Source: Bacillus sp. B-jedd (GTDB taxonomy: Bacteria; Bacillota; Bacilli; Bacillales; Cytobacillaceae). From it: DNA of 64,000 nt. Of this stretch, positions 36,674 through 45,365 are shown piece after piece. The stretch covers positions 1,447,001 to 1,511,000 of the forward strand of contig NZ_CCXR01000001.1 in assembly GCF_000821085.1 (NCBI RefSeq), read 5' to 3'. The notes beneath the pieces were generated by a model. The model was not told the origin of the DNA and did not search any database. It worked only from the letters and a program-made list of their open reading frames with translations. Numbering within the stretch: the first letter of the stretch is position 1; the number at the start of each line of letters is the position of its first letter. A program made the position numbers and the translations under genes.

Positions 36674-36796
36674 ATGGGAACGATTGTATGCCAGACTTGC
36701 AATTCAACAATTGATCATTTCGAGGATGAAAAGGTAACAGTCCTTTATTCAAAATGCACTTGCGACAAGTGCTCTAGCCACGAAGATGAATTATAA
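36674..36796 (+). CDS. SR1P peptide
   Basis: A 40-aa peptide starting MGTIVCQTCN, continuing FEDEKVTVLYSKCTCDKC, almost superposable on B. subtilis SR1P (39 aa), which binds the glycolytic GAPDH GapA and promotes its interaction with RNase J1. Four or five Cys occur in pairs (C6-x-x-C9, C28-x-C30-x-x-C33), suggesting metal binding. ATG 36674 follows AAAGGAGCTGATC. The RNase J1 gene itself lies at 24.8-26.5 kb in this window. Missed by usual ORF length limits. Confidence 0.9.
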   Translation: MGTIVCQTCNSTIDHFEDEKVTVLYSKCTCDKCSSHEDEL

Positions 36797-36815
36797 AAAC
36801 GCTTGATTGAATAGC

Positions 36816-36848
36816 AAAACAGGATTCCGCCCGGAATCCTGTTTTTTT
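36816..36848. terminator. Bidirectional terminator between SR1 and speA
   Basis: AAAACAGGATTCCG / CGGAATCCTGTTTT, 14-bp perfect stem around CC plus closing bases, followed by T. Confidence 0.88.
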
Positions 36849-36851
36849 ATA

Positions 36852-38324
36852 TTACTTAATCGCTTTGTATTCTTTAATGACGCGAATTGATTTGATTTCA
36901 TCATCTTCCGGGCCTTGGACAGGCAGGCCGACCTCAAGATTCTTTTTAATATAAAGAAGGTTTTCTTTCGTAATAATTTCTCCTGGAATGAATATTGGGA
37001 TCCCCGGAGGATAAACCATGATAAACTCGGCGGTGATCCTTCCTTCGGATTCCTCGAATGGAACCACTTCTGTTTCGGAGTAAAAGGCATCCCTAGGGGT
37101 TAACGCCAATAATGGTATATCGGGAAGGAAAACTTGCAGCGGTTCTGGTTTTCCGTCCTGATGAATGTATTCTTCCGCCAGTTCAGCCAAGGCATTGACC
37201 AATATGTCTGCCTCAGCCTGAGTGTCGCCTGGGGTGATGATACAAAGTATATTATAAAGGTCTGATAATTCCACCTCGATATTATGCCTCTCGCGAAGCC
37301 ATTTCTCAACTTCATATCCGCTTATACCCAGGTCTTTAACTGAAATAATTAACTTTGTCGGATCATAATCAAATGCTGCCTTTGACCTAAGGATTTCCTT
37401 GCCGACACAATAAAGCCGGTCAATATCATTAATCTTTTTCCGTATCGACTGAGCCAACTCGATAGTTTTGGAAATCAGTTCCTTTCCTTCTGTTGCAAGC
37501 CTCTTTCTGGCGACATCAAGAGAAGCAAGCAGCAAATAAGAAGTTGATGTTGTTGTCAACATGCTCAAAATGGATTGGACTCTGCCAGGGGAGACAAGCC
37601 CTTCTCTGACGTTCAATACAGAGCTTTGGGTCATGGAGCCGCCAAGCTTATGAACGCTGGTTGCTGCCATATCCGCTCCGGCCTGCATGGCGGATAAGGG
37701 AAGTTCATCATGAAAATGGATGTGGACTCCATGTGCTTCATCAACTAGTACCGGCACATTATAGGAATGGGCGATCTCCACAATTTTTCTCAAATCGGCA
37801 GAAATGCCAAAATACGTTGGGTTAATAACAAGTACACCTTTTGCATCGGGATGCTGATCAAGCGCCTTTGCAACGGCTTCGGTTGTAATCCCGTGCGAAA
37901 TTCCTAGCTCCTCATCAATTTCCGGATGGATAAAAACCGGAATCGCACCAGAAAAAACAATCGCGGACATAACAGATTTATGGACATTCCGGGGAACGAT
38001 TATTTTATCGCCGGGTCCGCAAACTGTCATGACCATTGTCATAATCGCGCCGCTTGTTCCTTGTACAGAAAAAAATGTATGGTCAGCCCCAAATGCCTCA
38101 GCGGCAAGCTCTTGGGCCTGCTTGATGATCCCCTTTGGGGAATGGAGGTCATCCAGCGGCCCAATATTGATCAAATCTATGCTTAGAGCATTGTCTCCAA
38201 TGAATCTTCGGAACTCAGGGTCAATGCCTGTTCCTTTTTTGTGTCCGGGTATATGGAATTGGACGGGATTTTTCTTAGCGTGAGCAATCAGGCCGCTGAA
38301 GAGCGGCGTTTCATTCTGGGACAA
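36852..38324 (-). CDS. speA: Arginine decarboxylase SpeA
   Basis: PLP enzyme that decarboxylates arginine to agmatine, first step of polyamine synthesis in Bacillus. With the TTG start at 38324 the protein is 490 aa, exactly the B. subtilis SpeA length, and begins SQNETPLFSGL; GTG 38336 overlaps the ribosome binding site. Fold-type I decarboxylase features: FHIPGHKKG near the start, LVDEAHGVHIHFH (PLP Asp) and TSVHKLGGS with the Schiff-base Lys226. The Orn/Lys/Arg decarboxylase family is certain, arginine specificity from similarity. Confidence 0.94.
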   Translation of the reverse strand: MSQNETPLFSGLIAHAKKNPVQFHIPGHKKGTGIDPEFRRFIGDNALSIDLINIGPLDDLHSPKGIIKQAQELAAEAFGADHTFFSVQGTSGAIMTMVMTVCGPGDKIIVPRNVHKSVMSAIVFSGAIPVFIHPEIDEELGISHGITTEAVAKALDQHPDAKGVLVINPTYFGISADLRKIVEIAHSYNVPVLVDEAHGVHIHFHDELPLSAMQAGADMAATSVHKLGGSMTQSSVLNVREGLVSPGRVQSILSMLTTTSTSYLLLASLDVARKRLATEGKELISKTIELAQSIRKKINDIDRLYCVGKEILRSKAAFDYDPTKLIISVKDLGISGYEVEKWLRERHNIEVELSDLYNILCIITPGDTQAEADILVNALAELAEEYIHQDGKPEPLQVFLPDIPLLALTPRDAFYSETEVVPFEESEGRITAEFIMVYPPGIPIFIPGEIITKENLLYIKKNLEVGLPVQGPEDDEIKSIRVIKEYKAIK

Positions 38325-38575
38325 ATCTCTCCACACCTCTTTTTCAAAAATATCATATTTTTATTTGTGTCTCTATCGTTTCACATTAAGGAAATTGCTT
38401 TTAAACAATCCAAATAAGGAAGAGTTCAAAACAAATGAAATTATAGCATTTATGAAATAGAAAGCAAAGAATATTATTACTGGAAAGCTATAATATGTAG
38501 TTTCCCGCCGCAGAAGGAAAATAACCTGTTCAGGCGAATTAGAATAAAGGAGAAGGAGTACAGGAGGAGATATAA

Positions 38576-39541
38576 ATGGTTTGGAATACAAGGGTCACGG
38601 AACTGCTTAACATTAAGTATCCTATCATCCAGGGCGGGCTTGCCCATTTAGCATATTCGGATTTGGCTGCCGCTGTTTCCAATGCAGGCGGGCTTGGGCA
38701 AATTACTGCGATGTCTCTGGATAGTCCCGGTGCACTTAAGGAGGAAATTGATAAAACCAGGGGAAAAACCGCCAGCCCATTCGGAGTCAATTTTGCTATA
38801 GGCCAGCACGGAAGGCCTTTTAAGGACTATGTGAAAATTGCTATAGAAGAAAACGTGCCCGTTATTTCTGTGACAGGAGGCAACCCTGCTCCCTTATTCG
38901 AACAGCTTGAAGGGACAGCAATTAAAAAGCTCGTGCTCGTTTCGTCCAGGAGGCAGGCAATCAAGGCTGAAGAGCTTGGAGCTGATGCTGTGATGGTTGT
39001 CGGCCAGGAAGGTGGTGGCCATCTGGGGAAGGAGGATACAGGCACGATGGTCCTTATTCCGCGGGTTGTAGATGCTGTATCAATCCCAGTCATCGCCTCA
39101 GGAGGAATCGCCGATGGACGGGGCATGATGGCTGCTTTTGCGCTGGGTGCCGAGGGGGTTGAGATGGGGACAAGGTTTATTGCGGTCAAAGAATGTATCC
39201 ATGCAAATGAAACATATAAACAAAAATTGATTGATGGTAGTGAATCTGATACAGTCATAATTAAAAAGTCGCTAGGGAGCCCTGGCCGGGTAATTGCGAA
39301 TGAATGGGCTGGCCGAATTCTGGAGCTGGAACGGGCAGGAGCAGATTTCGACACATTAAGGGACTTTATTAATGGTGAGGCAAATAAAAGGTTCATTCAT
39401 GAGGGTAAGGCTGAAGAGGGGTTTGCCTGGGCAGGACAGGCAATGGGACTAATCAATGACATTCCTCCAACAGCCGTACTCATTGAGAGAATCATCCACG
39501 AAGCATCGGCAATCCGCCGTAAATGGGCAAAAGAAGCATAA
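38576..39541 (+). CDS. Nitronate monooxygenase / FabK-like flavoprotein
   Basis: FMN-binding TIM-barrel protein of 321 aa of the nitronate monooxygenase (2-nitropropane dioxygenase) family, which also includes the enoyl-ACP reductase FabK. Seen: IKYPIIQGGLAHLAY at the N-terminus, GQEGGGHLG with the family's active-site His, and phosphate-binding VIASGGIADGRGMMAAFALG. ATG 38576 follows AGGAGGAGATATAA. Which of the two reactions it catalyses cannot be told from sequence. yktA follows on the same strand with a 41-base gap, so they are probably co-transcribed. Confidence 0.87.
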   Translation: MVWNTRVTELLNIKYPIIQGGLAHLAYSDLAAAVSNAGGLGQITAMSLDSPGALKEEIDKTRGKTASPFGVNFAIGQHGRPFKDYVKIAIEENVPVISVTGGNPAPLFEQLEGTAIKKLVLVSSRRQAIKAEELGADAVMVVGQEGGGHLGKEDTGTMVLIPRVVDAVSIPVIASGGIADGRGMMAAFALGAEGVEMGTRFIAVKECIHANETYKQKLIDGSESDTVIIKKSLGSPGRVIANEWAGRILELERAGADFDTLRDFINGEANKRFIHEGKAEEGFAWAGQAMGLINDIPPTAVLIERIIHEASAIRRKWAKEA

Positions 39542-39582
39542 AGAGAAGGGCTTCGCCCCCAAGCAACTGAAGAGGTGATGAC

Positions 39583-39855
39583 ATGGATTATCAATATCCA
39601 ATAGACCATACATGGTCAACAGAAGAGACGGTTCAGGCTATCCAGTTTTTCCAGGCTGTGGAGGAAGCATACGAGAAGGGAATTAAAAGGGATGAATTCA
39701 TGTCTGCTTACAGGCAGTTCAAGGTGATTGTGCCCGGTAAAGCGGAGGAAAAGAAGTTATGCGGGGAATTTGAACAGGCGAGCGGCTATTCTCCTTATCA
39801 GGTGACAAAGAAGGCAAAGGAGCTTCCGGACGAAGCGGTATTGAGGATTAAATAA
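39583..39855 (+). CDS. yktA: UPF0223 protein YktA
   Basis: A 90-aa cytoplasmic protein matching UPF0223 / YktA, starting [20 protein letters not shown] and containing [13 protein letters not shown]. All helical in known relatives; function unknown. ATG 39583 follows GAGGTGATGAC. Located between the flavoprotein gene and the convergent yktB, as in the B. subtilis speA-yktA-yktB region. Confidence 0.9.
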   Translation: MDYQYPIDHTWSTEETVQAIQFFQAVEEAYEKGIKRDEFMSAYRQFKVIVPGKAEEKKLCGEFEQASGYSPYQVTKKAKELPDEAVLRIK

Positions 39856-39860
39856 ATGGG

Positions 39861-39906
39861 AAAGGACAAGCTATGCGCATAATGGCGCCTGTAGCTTGTC
39901 CTTTCT
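39861..39906. terminator. Bidirectional terminator between yktA and yktB
   Basis: AAAGGACAAGCT (39861-39872) pairs with AGCTTGTCCTTT (39893-39904); the 20-base loop contains a second small GCGC/GCGC stem. Confidence 0.75.
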
Positions 39907-39979
39907 CATTTTTTCGTCTTTTTCAAAATAAACCTTCGCCAAAATATTCCTTTTTACTTTTCTGTGATAATTTGAAGGT

Positions 39980-40600
39980 TTATGACAATTTATATAGGGG
40001 TAATATTTTTCTAAATACATCATCAATAGACCGAAGCAATTCCGATGGGCCCATTTGGATGACGATATCGCGATCAAGATGGCAGCCGCAAAGAATTTCA
40101 GCCTTTTTCACATCCTTAAGGCGCTGGAAAGATGCTTGCAAATCTTCTTTGGAAAGGCTCCCATGCTCTGACGCACCCGGCTTCATATGGTCTTCAGACC
40201 AGACATAGCTGGCTGGTATGGTTTGATGGATTTGATTCAGATGTTTTAAAAAGTTTTCTCCGATTTGCGGTTTTTGATTACATTCGTAAATGACCGCGAA
40301 CCAGATGAACAGATGGGTCTCCCACAATCCTATTTGAAAATGGGGAAGCATTTTATAACCCCTCGGATTACTAGCGAAAGCAACCCATGTATCATTCGGC
40401 GGATTCTTTGTCCTTCTGGCATGCTTGGCAACGTGGGCGAATATTTCTTCCCCCGCCAATTCAGATAACCTTGGAGCATAATAACTGCCGAGGAAATCAA
40501 GTTTCGGCCTTACATTCTGGATCAATGCTTCCATTCTGTTATCCAGGCCGGCAATTGTAAACACGTCAAAATCTTCTTTAGTAAAACCGTTGAATTCCAT
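39980..40600 (-). CDS. yktB: UPF0637 (DUF1054) protein YktB
   Basis: A 206-aa soluble protein matching YktB / DUF1054; structures are known but no function. Characteristic segments: MEFNGFTKEDFDVFTIAGLD, KHARRTKNPPNDTWVAFA and LPHFQIGLWETHLF. ATG 40600 has AGGAGGAC upstream on the minus strand; the longer reading to 40627 does not. Convergent with yktA. Confidence 0.9.
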   Translation of the reverse strand: MEFNGFTKEDFDVFTIAGLDNRMEALIQNVRPKLDFLGSYYAPRLSELAGEEIFAHVAKHARRTKNPPNDTWVAFASNPRGYKMLPHFQIGLWETHLFIWFAVIYECNQKPQIGENFLKHLNQIHQTIPASYVWSEDHMKPGASEHGSLSKEDLQASFQRLKDVKKAEILCGCHLDRDIVIQMGPSELLRSIDDVFRKILPLYKLS

Positions 40601-40773
40601 AAAGTCCTCCTGCTTATCCACTTCCAAGTCATTTTAGCATATGGAGAGCTTTAGATAAAATAATATACCATGGCAATTGAAAATCCTATATTTTGGTGCC
40701 GATTCTCGATTTGGCTCATATTATATTAAAAAATCCGAAAAATCTGTTAATAGCCGGAAGGAGTGCATGGATA

Positions 40774-40968
40774 ATGAAACAATTGATTAATTCTACAAGG
40801 AAAAAGGCTTTTGATAAGGAAAGAACAGCGGTTTTAAGACTGGAAATGGACTATGAGCTTGCTACATTATTTGATGCCATGTCAGAAAATAATGAAGAGA
40901 TGAAAAAACACTGTAAACTAAGACTTGAAAAAATCCGCCAGGAATTGCTCCGTCTCAAGGCACTTTAA
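40774..40968 (+). CDS. ykzI: YkzI-like small protein
   Basis: A 64-aa highly charged, helical protein (KQLINSTRKKAFDKERTAVL...), in the ykzI position between yktB and the inositol monophosphatase gene. ATG 40774 follows GGAAGGAGTG; the in-frame reading from 40693 has no site. The size and charge pattern fit B. subtilis YkzI. No function known. A terminator follows at 41033. Confidence 0.75.
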   Translation: MKQLINSTRKKAFDKERTAVLRLEMDYELATLFDAMSENNEEMKKHCKLRLEKIRQELLRLKAL

Positions 40969-41032
40969 GCAGGATGAAGATAAGGAAGACTATCAATGTG
41001 TTAGCAATAAATTTCTATAACAAATCTGATTA

Positions 41033-41076
41033 AAACGGACTCACCGGCCATGCTGGAGAGTTCGTTTATTATTTTT
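41033..41076 (+). terminator. Intrinsic terminator after ykzI
   Basis: AAACGGACTC pairs with GAGTTCGTTT (one G-T) around a loop, then a T-rich run. Confidence 0.7.
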
Positions 41077-41160
41077 TGCTCAGGAAACCATATAAGTTGA
41101 TGGGCAGGATTGAATTGTTTAAGCTAGGGGAAAGGCATTTTCAATAGTGGAGGTCTATAA

Positions 41161-41955
41161 ATGGATTTGGATCATGTTTATGAACAGGCGAAAAATTGGG
41201 TGCTCGAAGCGGGTGAAAGGATCCGATCTTCCTTTGATAAAACTTTGGATATCCATACGAAATCGGATCCCAATGATCTTGTTACCGATATCGATAGAGA
41301 TACAGAAAAGTTTTTCATCGAAAAAATTAGAAAATCCTTTCCAGGCCACCGGATCATGGGTGAGGAAGGTTTTGGGGACGAGCTTTCGGATTTGGATGGA
41401 GTAGTGTGGATCATTGATCCAATAGACGGAACGATGAATTTCATTCACCAACAACGAAATTTCGCCATATCTTTAGGGGTTTATGAAAATGGTGTCGGAA
41501 AAATCGGACTGATATATGATATTGTCCATGATGAACTTTATCATGCCGTCGCAGGACGCGGGGCTTATTTGAATGAAAAGCTAATTCCAAAATTGGAACA
41601 AACGAGTGTTAACGAAGCCATACTGGCCTTAAACATAACCTGGGTGATGAAAAACAGCCGGATTGACCACAATCTTCTTATCCCACTCGTCAGGGACGTA
41701 AGGGGGACAAGGTCTTACGGGTCTGCCGCCCTTGAACTTGTGTATGTCGCCACAGGAAGAATAAACGCCTATATTTCCCCGCGCCTTGCCCCTTGGGATT
41801 ATGCGGGTGGGAAGATTATTGTCGAAGAACTAGGTGGAATCGTAACTGATTTGAATGGCGGCGAACTTGATATGTTGAGCAACACATCGGTTTTCGCAGC
41901 TGGCCCTGGCTTGCATGGGGATATCTTGGGGGATTATTTGAAGGACTTAAAATAA
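41161..41955 (+). CDS. suhB: Inositol monophosphatase family protein (YktC/SuhB)
   Basis: Mg2+-dependent phosphatase of 264 aa, equivalent to B. subtilis YktC/SuhB, which acts on myo-inositol monophosphate. Metal motifs are complete: GEEGFGDE, WIIDPIDGTMNFIH and the C-terminal WDYAGGKIIVEELGG. ATG 41161 follows GTGGAGGTC. Related enzymes accept other sugar phosphates or PAP, so the physiological substrate is uncertain. Confidence 0.9.
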   Translation: MDLDHVYEQAKNWVLEAGERIRSSFDKTLDIHTKSDPNDLVTDIDRDTEKFFIEKIRKSFPGHRIMGEEGFGDELSDLDGVVWIIDPIDGTMNFIHQQRNFAISLGVYENGVGKIGLIYDIVHDELYHAVAGRGAYLNEKLIPKLEQTSVNEAILALNITWVMKNSRIDHNLLIPLVRDVRGTRSYGSAALELVYVATGRINAYISPRLAPWDYAGGKIIVEELGGIVTDLNGGELDMLSNTSVFAAGPGLHGDILGDYLKDLK

Positions 41956-42041
41956 ATTATTCAGGCGGGATCTGAAAATCAGTCCCGCCTGATTTATTCA
42001 CTTAAAAAAGTACCGATATCAAATGGAATATCAGCATCACT

Positions 42042-42218
42042 TTACTTCGTGCTTGGACGTTTTTTGCTTTTAAACCCTCCGTGCATCGCCAAAATTAGAA
42101 AAGCGATGCTGAGTGCCAATATTAAAAAGCTTTTCTCCCCAATGGCTACTCCAACCCCTGATAAAGAAGCCGCGGCAAGAACCGCATAGCCTAGAGCATT
42201 CCACTTAATATTTTTCAT
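42042..42218 (-). CDS. ylaF: YlaF-like small membrane protein
   Basis: A 58-aa ORF, below common length limits, divergent from typA, exactly where ylaF lies in B. subtilis. ATG 42218 follows AAAGGAAAGGG on the minus strand. It has two apolar stretches, GYAVLAAASLSGVGVAIG and FLILALSIAFLILAMHGG, followed by a basic tail KSKKRPSTK: a two-helix hairpin membrane protein. No function known. Identification is by position, length and layout. Confidence 0.78.
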   Translation of the reverse strand: MKNIKWNALGYAVLAAASLSGVGVAIGEKSFLILALSIAFLILAMHGGFKSKKRPSTK

Positions 42219-42343
42219 TTAAATCCCTTTCCTTTCAAAATAAAAATCGGGAATCTATACACCGATCCGGGCCAAAAACAAAAACCGGCGGTTAAGTTTA
42301 ATCTTTAAGGCCGACAGGGAAGATTAAATAATGAAGAAAAAAA

Positions 42344-42373
42344 TTATTGATTCCACATCTCCTATGTTATAAT
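42344..42373 (+). promoter_or_regulatory. Promoter of typA
   Basis: Perfect TATAAT at 42368-42373 with TTATTG 18 bases upstream (42344-42349), giving a leader of about 65 bases. Confidence 0.55.
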
Positions 42374-42444
42374 AGTTCAGTTGCACATGTAAATAAAAAG
42401 CCATTAATGGCTATACCCCTTAGAAAAGGCAGGAGTGAACGACA

Positions 42445-44283
42445 GTGAAGAATAGAAATGATATACGAAATATAGCAATTATCGCCCACGTTGACCATGG
42501 CAAAACAACCCTTGTAGACCAGTTGCTGAAACAATCGGGAATTTTCCGCACAAATGAGCATGTGGAAGAAAGGGCAATGGATTCAAATGATATCGAGCGG
42601 GAGCGCGGGATTACGATTCTTGCCAAAAACACTGCCATTCAGTATAAAGATAAGAAAATCAACATTTTGGATACTCCGGGACACGCAGATTTCGGCGGAG
42701 AAGTAGAACGGATTATGAAAATGGTTGATGGGGTTCTTCTTGTAGTCGATGCATATGAAGGAACAATGCCGCAAACACGCTTTGTTTTGAAAAAAGCCCT
42801 TGAGCAAAACTTGACACCAATTGTTGTGGTCAATAAGATCGACAGGGATTTCGCGCGCCCTGCAGAAGTCATTGATGAGGTTATCGACCTATTCATCGAG
42901 CTGGATGCAAATGAAGACCAGCTTGAATTCCCGGTTATTTATGCCTCTGCATTGAATGGGACCGCAAGCGTAGATCCAGGGAAACAGGATGAAAATATGC
43001 AGGTTCTTTATGAAGCGATTATCGATCACATTCCAGCACCAGTAGATAACCGAGACGAGGCGCTTCAATTCCAGGTTGCCCTTTTGGATTACAATGACTA
43101 TGTCGGCAGGATTGGAATTGGCCGCGTGTTCCGCGGAACGATGAGGGTTGGCCAGCAGGTTGCCCTAATGAAGCTGGACGGTTCTGTAAAACAATTCAGG
43201 GTTACGAAGATACACGGCTTTTTCGGTCTAAAACGCCAGGAAGTTCAGGAAGCTTTCGCGGGAGATTTGATTGCCATATCGGGTATGGAAGATATCAATG
43301 TGGGAGAAACTGTATGCCCTGTTGAGCATCAAGAGGCGCTTCCTGTACTCCATATTGATGAGCCAACCCTTCAAATGACCTTTGCTGTCAATAATAGCCC
43401 ATTCGCAGGAAGGGAAGGCAAATATTTGACTTCCAGAAAAATTGAAGAAAGGCTCCATGCCCAACTTCAAACAGATGTCAGCCTAAGGGTTGAAAACACA
43501 GACTCACCCGATGCCTGGATTGTATCAGGACGTGGAGAGCTGCACCTATCCATCCTAATTGAAAATATGCGCCGAGAGGGTTATGAACTTCAGGTATCAA
43601 AACCGGAAGTTATCGTAAAGGAAATTGAGGGCGTCCGCTGCGAGCCGATTGAAAGGGTTCAAATTGATGTTCCGGAAGAGTATACGGGAGCTATCATGGA
43701 ATCAATTGGGGCGCGTAAGGGTGAGATGTCCGATATGATCAATAACGGCAACGGCCAGGTCCGCCTCATATTTATGGTTCCGGCAAGGGGATTAATCGGA
43801 TATACAACGGAATTCCTTACCTTAACAAGGGGTTACGGAATTATCAACCATACGTTTGACAGCTATCAGCCAATGATTGCCGGCCAGGTAGGCGGAAGGC
43901 GCCAAGGCGTCCTTGTCTCTATGGAATCAGGCAAAGCGTCAACCTATGGAATCATGCAGGTGGAAGACAGGGGTACTATTTTTGTCGAGCCTGGAACCGA
44001 AATATATGAGGGCATGATCGTCGGAGAACATACCCGCGAAAATGACATTACCGTAAATATTACTAAAGTGAAGCATGCAACCAACGTCCGTTCCGCGAAC
44101 AAAGACCAAACTTCAACAATTAAAAAGCCGCGGATCATGACATTGGAGGAATCACTTGAATATTTGAATGAAGACGAGTATTGTGAAGTTACACCAGTGT
44201 CCATCCGCCTTCGCAAAAAAATTCTTGATAAGAACGAAAGGGAACGGCTTGCCAAGAAGAAGAAGTACGCGGAAACGAATTAG
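42445..44283 (+). CDS. typA: Ribosome-associated GTPase TypA/BipA
   Basis: Translational GTPase of 612 aa, the B. subtilis YlaG length, needed at low temperature or under stress and involved in ribosome assembly. G-motifs: AHVDHGKTTL (G1), ERGITI (G2), DTPGHADFGGEVER (G3), NKID (G4), YASAL (G5). EF-G-like domains III and V and the unique C-terminal domain follow. The start is GTG 42445 behind AGGAGTG. ylaH starts 21 bases after the stop and is probably in the same operon. Confidence 0.96.
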   Translation: MKNRNDIRNIAIIAHVDHGKTTLVDQLLKQSGIFRTNEHVEERAMDSNDIERERGITILAKNTAIQYKDKKINILDTPGHADFGGEVERIMKMVDGVLLVVDAYEGTMPQTRFVLKKALEQNLTPIVVVNKIDRDFARPAEVIDEVIDLFIELDANEDQLEFPVIYASALNGTASVDPGKQDENMQVLYEAIIDHIPAPVDNRDEALQFQVALLDYNDYVGRIGIGRVFRGTMRVGQQVALMKLDGSVKQFRVTKIHGFFGLKRQEVQEAFAGDLIAISGMEDINVGETVCPVEHQEALPVLHIDEPTLQMTFAVNNSPFAGREGKYLTSRKIEERLHAQLQTDVSLRVENTDSPDAWIVSGRGELHLSILIENMRREGYELQVSKPEVIVKEIEGVRCEPIERVQIDVPEEYTGAIMESIGARKGEMSDMINNGNGQVRLIFMVPARGLIGYTTEFLTLTRGYGIINHTFDSYQPMIAGQVGGRRQGVLVSMESGKASTYGIMQVEDRGTIFVEPGTEIYEGMIVGEHTRENDITVNITKVKHATNVRSANKDQTSTIKKPRIMTLEESLEYLNEDEYCEVTPVSIRLRKKILDKNERERLAKKKKYAETN

Positions 44284-44304
44284 GTTTAGGGGAGGAATGC
44301 TAGA

Positions 44305-44610
44305 ATGGAGGATCGGCTGTCCTTTTTTGCGGCATTGTATAAAGTAGGGGAAAACCCTGATAGGGGCATGTGGCTGCTTTATGCGACAATTGTTATCCTT
44401 TGTATCGTTGTGTACAAGCTGGGTTTCGCAAAAAAACTGCCTCCAGCAAAATCTGCTGTCATCTATTTGTTCCTGGCATTAGGGAGTACTGTACTTACTT
44501 TTCTGGGCGTAATGCTTCCAATAACTGAAGGCCTTGTGGTAGCGGCGATTATTCTCATCATCTACAAAGTGAGGCTTAACCAGGAAAGGAAAGCGAAAAT
44601 AGAAGCTTAG
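44305..44610 (+). CDS. ylaH: YlaH-like membrane protein
   Basis: A 101-aa membrane protein matching the YlaH-like family, in its usual place after typA. Three predicted helices: about 22-40 ([19 protein letters not shown]), 50-68 and 71-86 ([15 protein letters not shown]), then a basic tail. ATG 44305 follows GGGGAGGAATGC. Function unknown. Confidence 0.87.
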   Translation: MEDRLSFFAALYKVGENPDRGMWLLYATIVILCIVVYKLGFAKKLPPAKSAVIYLFLALGSTVLTFLGVMLPITEGLVVAAIILIIYKVRLNQERKAKIEA

Positions 44611-44629
44611 TGGATGGGGGGATCGGTCA

Positions 44630-44932
44630 ATGAATTCACTGCAGGATACTTTATATAATTGGCTGACCATCAAGGTGGTTTGCGACGCCAGGCCGGAGGA
44701 TCATGCGGCAATGGAAACAAAAGGGCTGTTCGAGGATATGCTCGCTGAAAATTACAGCCTCGCTGTTTCTGAAGTGGAAATTAAAACGGATGAAGAGATG
44801 TATTATGTCCACTATAAACGGGATGGCGAGATGAAAAAGACACGGTTCCCAAGGGAACTGATTGAGGTTATGCTTAATCAGATCAACATGGAGCCTGAAA
44901 AGTTCGCCAATTATCCAATAGAAAACGATTAA
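44630..44932 (+). CDS. Hypothetical protein, 100 aa
   Basis: A small acidic soluble protein with no family I recognise. ATG 44630 follows GGGGGGATC. It begins MNSLQDTLYNWLTIKVVCDA and has an alternating beta pattern in the second half (EVEIKTDEEMYYVHYKRDG), possibly a small alpha/beta fold. It follows ylaH by 19 bases on the same strand, so it is likely the third gene of a typA-ylaH unit. Terminator at 44935. Confidence 0.75.
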   Translation: MNSLQDTLYNWLTIKVVCDARPEDHAAMETKGLFEDMLAENYSLAVSEVEIKTDEEMYYVHYKRDGEMKKTRFPRELIEVMLNQINMEPEKFANYPIEND

Positions 44933-44934
44933 TG

Positions 44935-44978
44935 AAAAAGCCCCCTGGCTGCTTAACGCGAATCAGGGGGTTTTTCTT
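44935..44978. terminator. Terminator between the 100-aa gene and ylaI
   Basis: CCCCCTG (44941-44947) pairs with CAGGGGG (44964-44970), followed by TTTTTCTTTT; A-run on the other side supports use by both genes. Confidence 0.8.
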
Positions 44979-44984
44979 TTGGCC

Positions 44985-45185
44985 TTAAAAATCATCTTGT
45001 TCTTTTTTTGTCCGGTACAGCCGGAATTTTCCGCTTGCCAGCCGTTCGCTGGTCCTCGTGCTAATCCTGTCGTGGCAGGGGATGCACATATATGTATGGA
45101 TCGGCCGGTTGCGAAGGCGTTTTGCATCGGGAGAGTCATCTGGAATCGTTTCAATTTTATCGCATAGCACACATTTTACTCTCAA
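44985..45185 (-). CDS. ylaI: YlaI-like zinc-ribbon protein
   Basis: With the TTG start at 45185 (GAGGTGG eight bases upstream) the protein is 66 aa and begins RVKCVLCDKIETI, matching B. subtilis YlaI; the reading to 45218 has no better site. Two CxxC pairs, CVLC and CIPC, would form a zinc ribbon. Basic C-terminal half. Function unknown. Convergent with the 100-aa gene; divergent from ylaL. Confidence 0.87.
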   Translation of the reverse strand: MRVKCVLCDKIETIPDDSPDAKRLRNRPIHTYMCIPCHDRISTRTSERLASGKFRLYRTKKEQDDF

Positions 45186-45236
45186 GTTCGAGTCCACCTC
45201 AAATCTGTTTGCTTTCACCCAGGTTCATTTGCTGGC

Positions 45237-45250
45237 ATACTATATAGTAT
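45237..45250. promoter_or_regulatory. 14-bp perfect palindrome between ylaI and ylaL
   Basis: ATACTATATAGTAT reads the same on both strands and contains a TATAGT on each. In a divergent promoter region it may be a regulator site or overlapping -10 elements. Confidence 0.35.
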
Positions 45251-45365
45251 AACATGGGAGGTCCCGGAATGTATCTTTCGGTCTTGCAAGTTGAATCATA
45301 AAAAGGGTAATAGTAAGATGGGGGAAGTTCTGGAGTCCCTATAGACTGGAAAGGAGCAAAAGTGG

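Larger units (their letters stand above)
36628..36848 (+). ncRNA. SR1-type dual-function RNA
   Basis: Predicted transcript of about 220 nt from the promoter at 36593 to the terminator at 36816. It carries the SR1P peptide ORF and lies between the pdh operon and speA, as SR1 does in B. subtilis, where it both base-pairs with ahrC mRNA and encodes the GapA-binding peptide. Identification rests on the encoded peptide, size and location; the ahrC-pairing segments were not verified. Confidence 0.75.
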
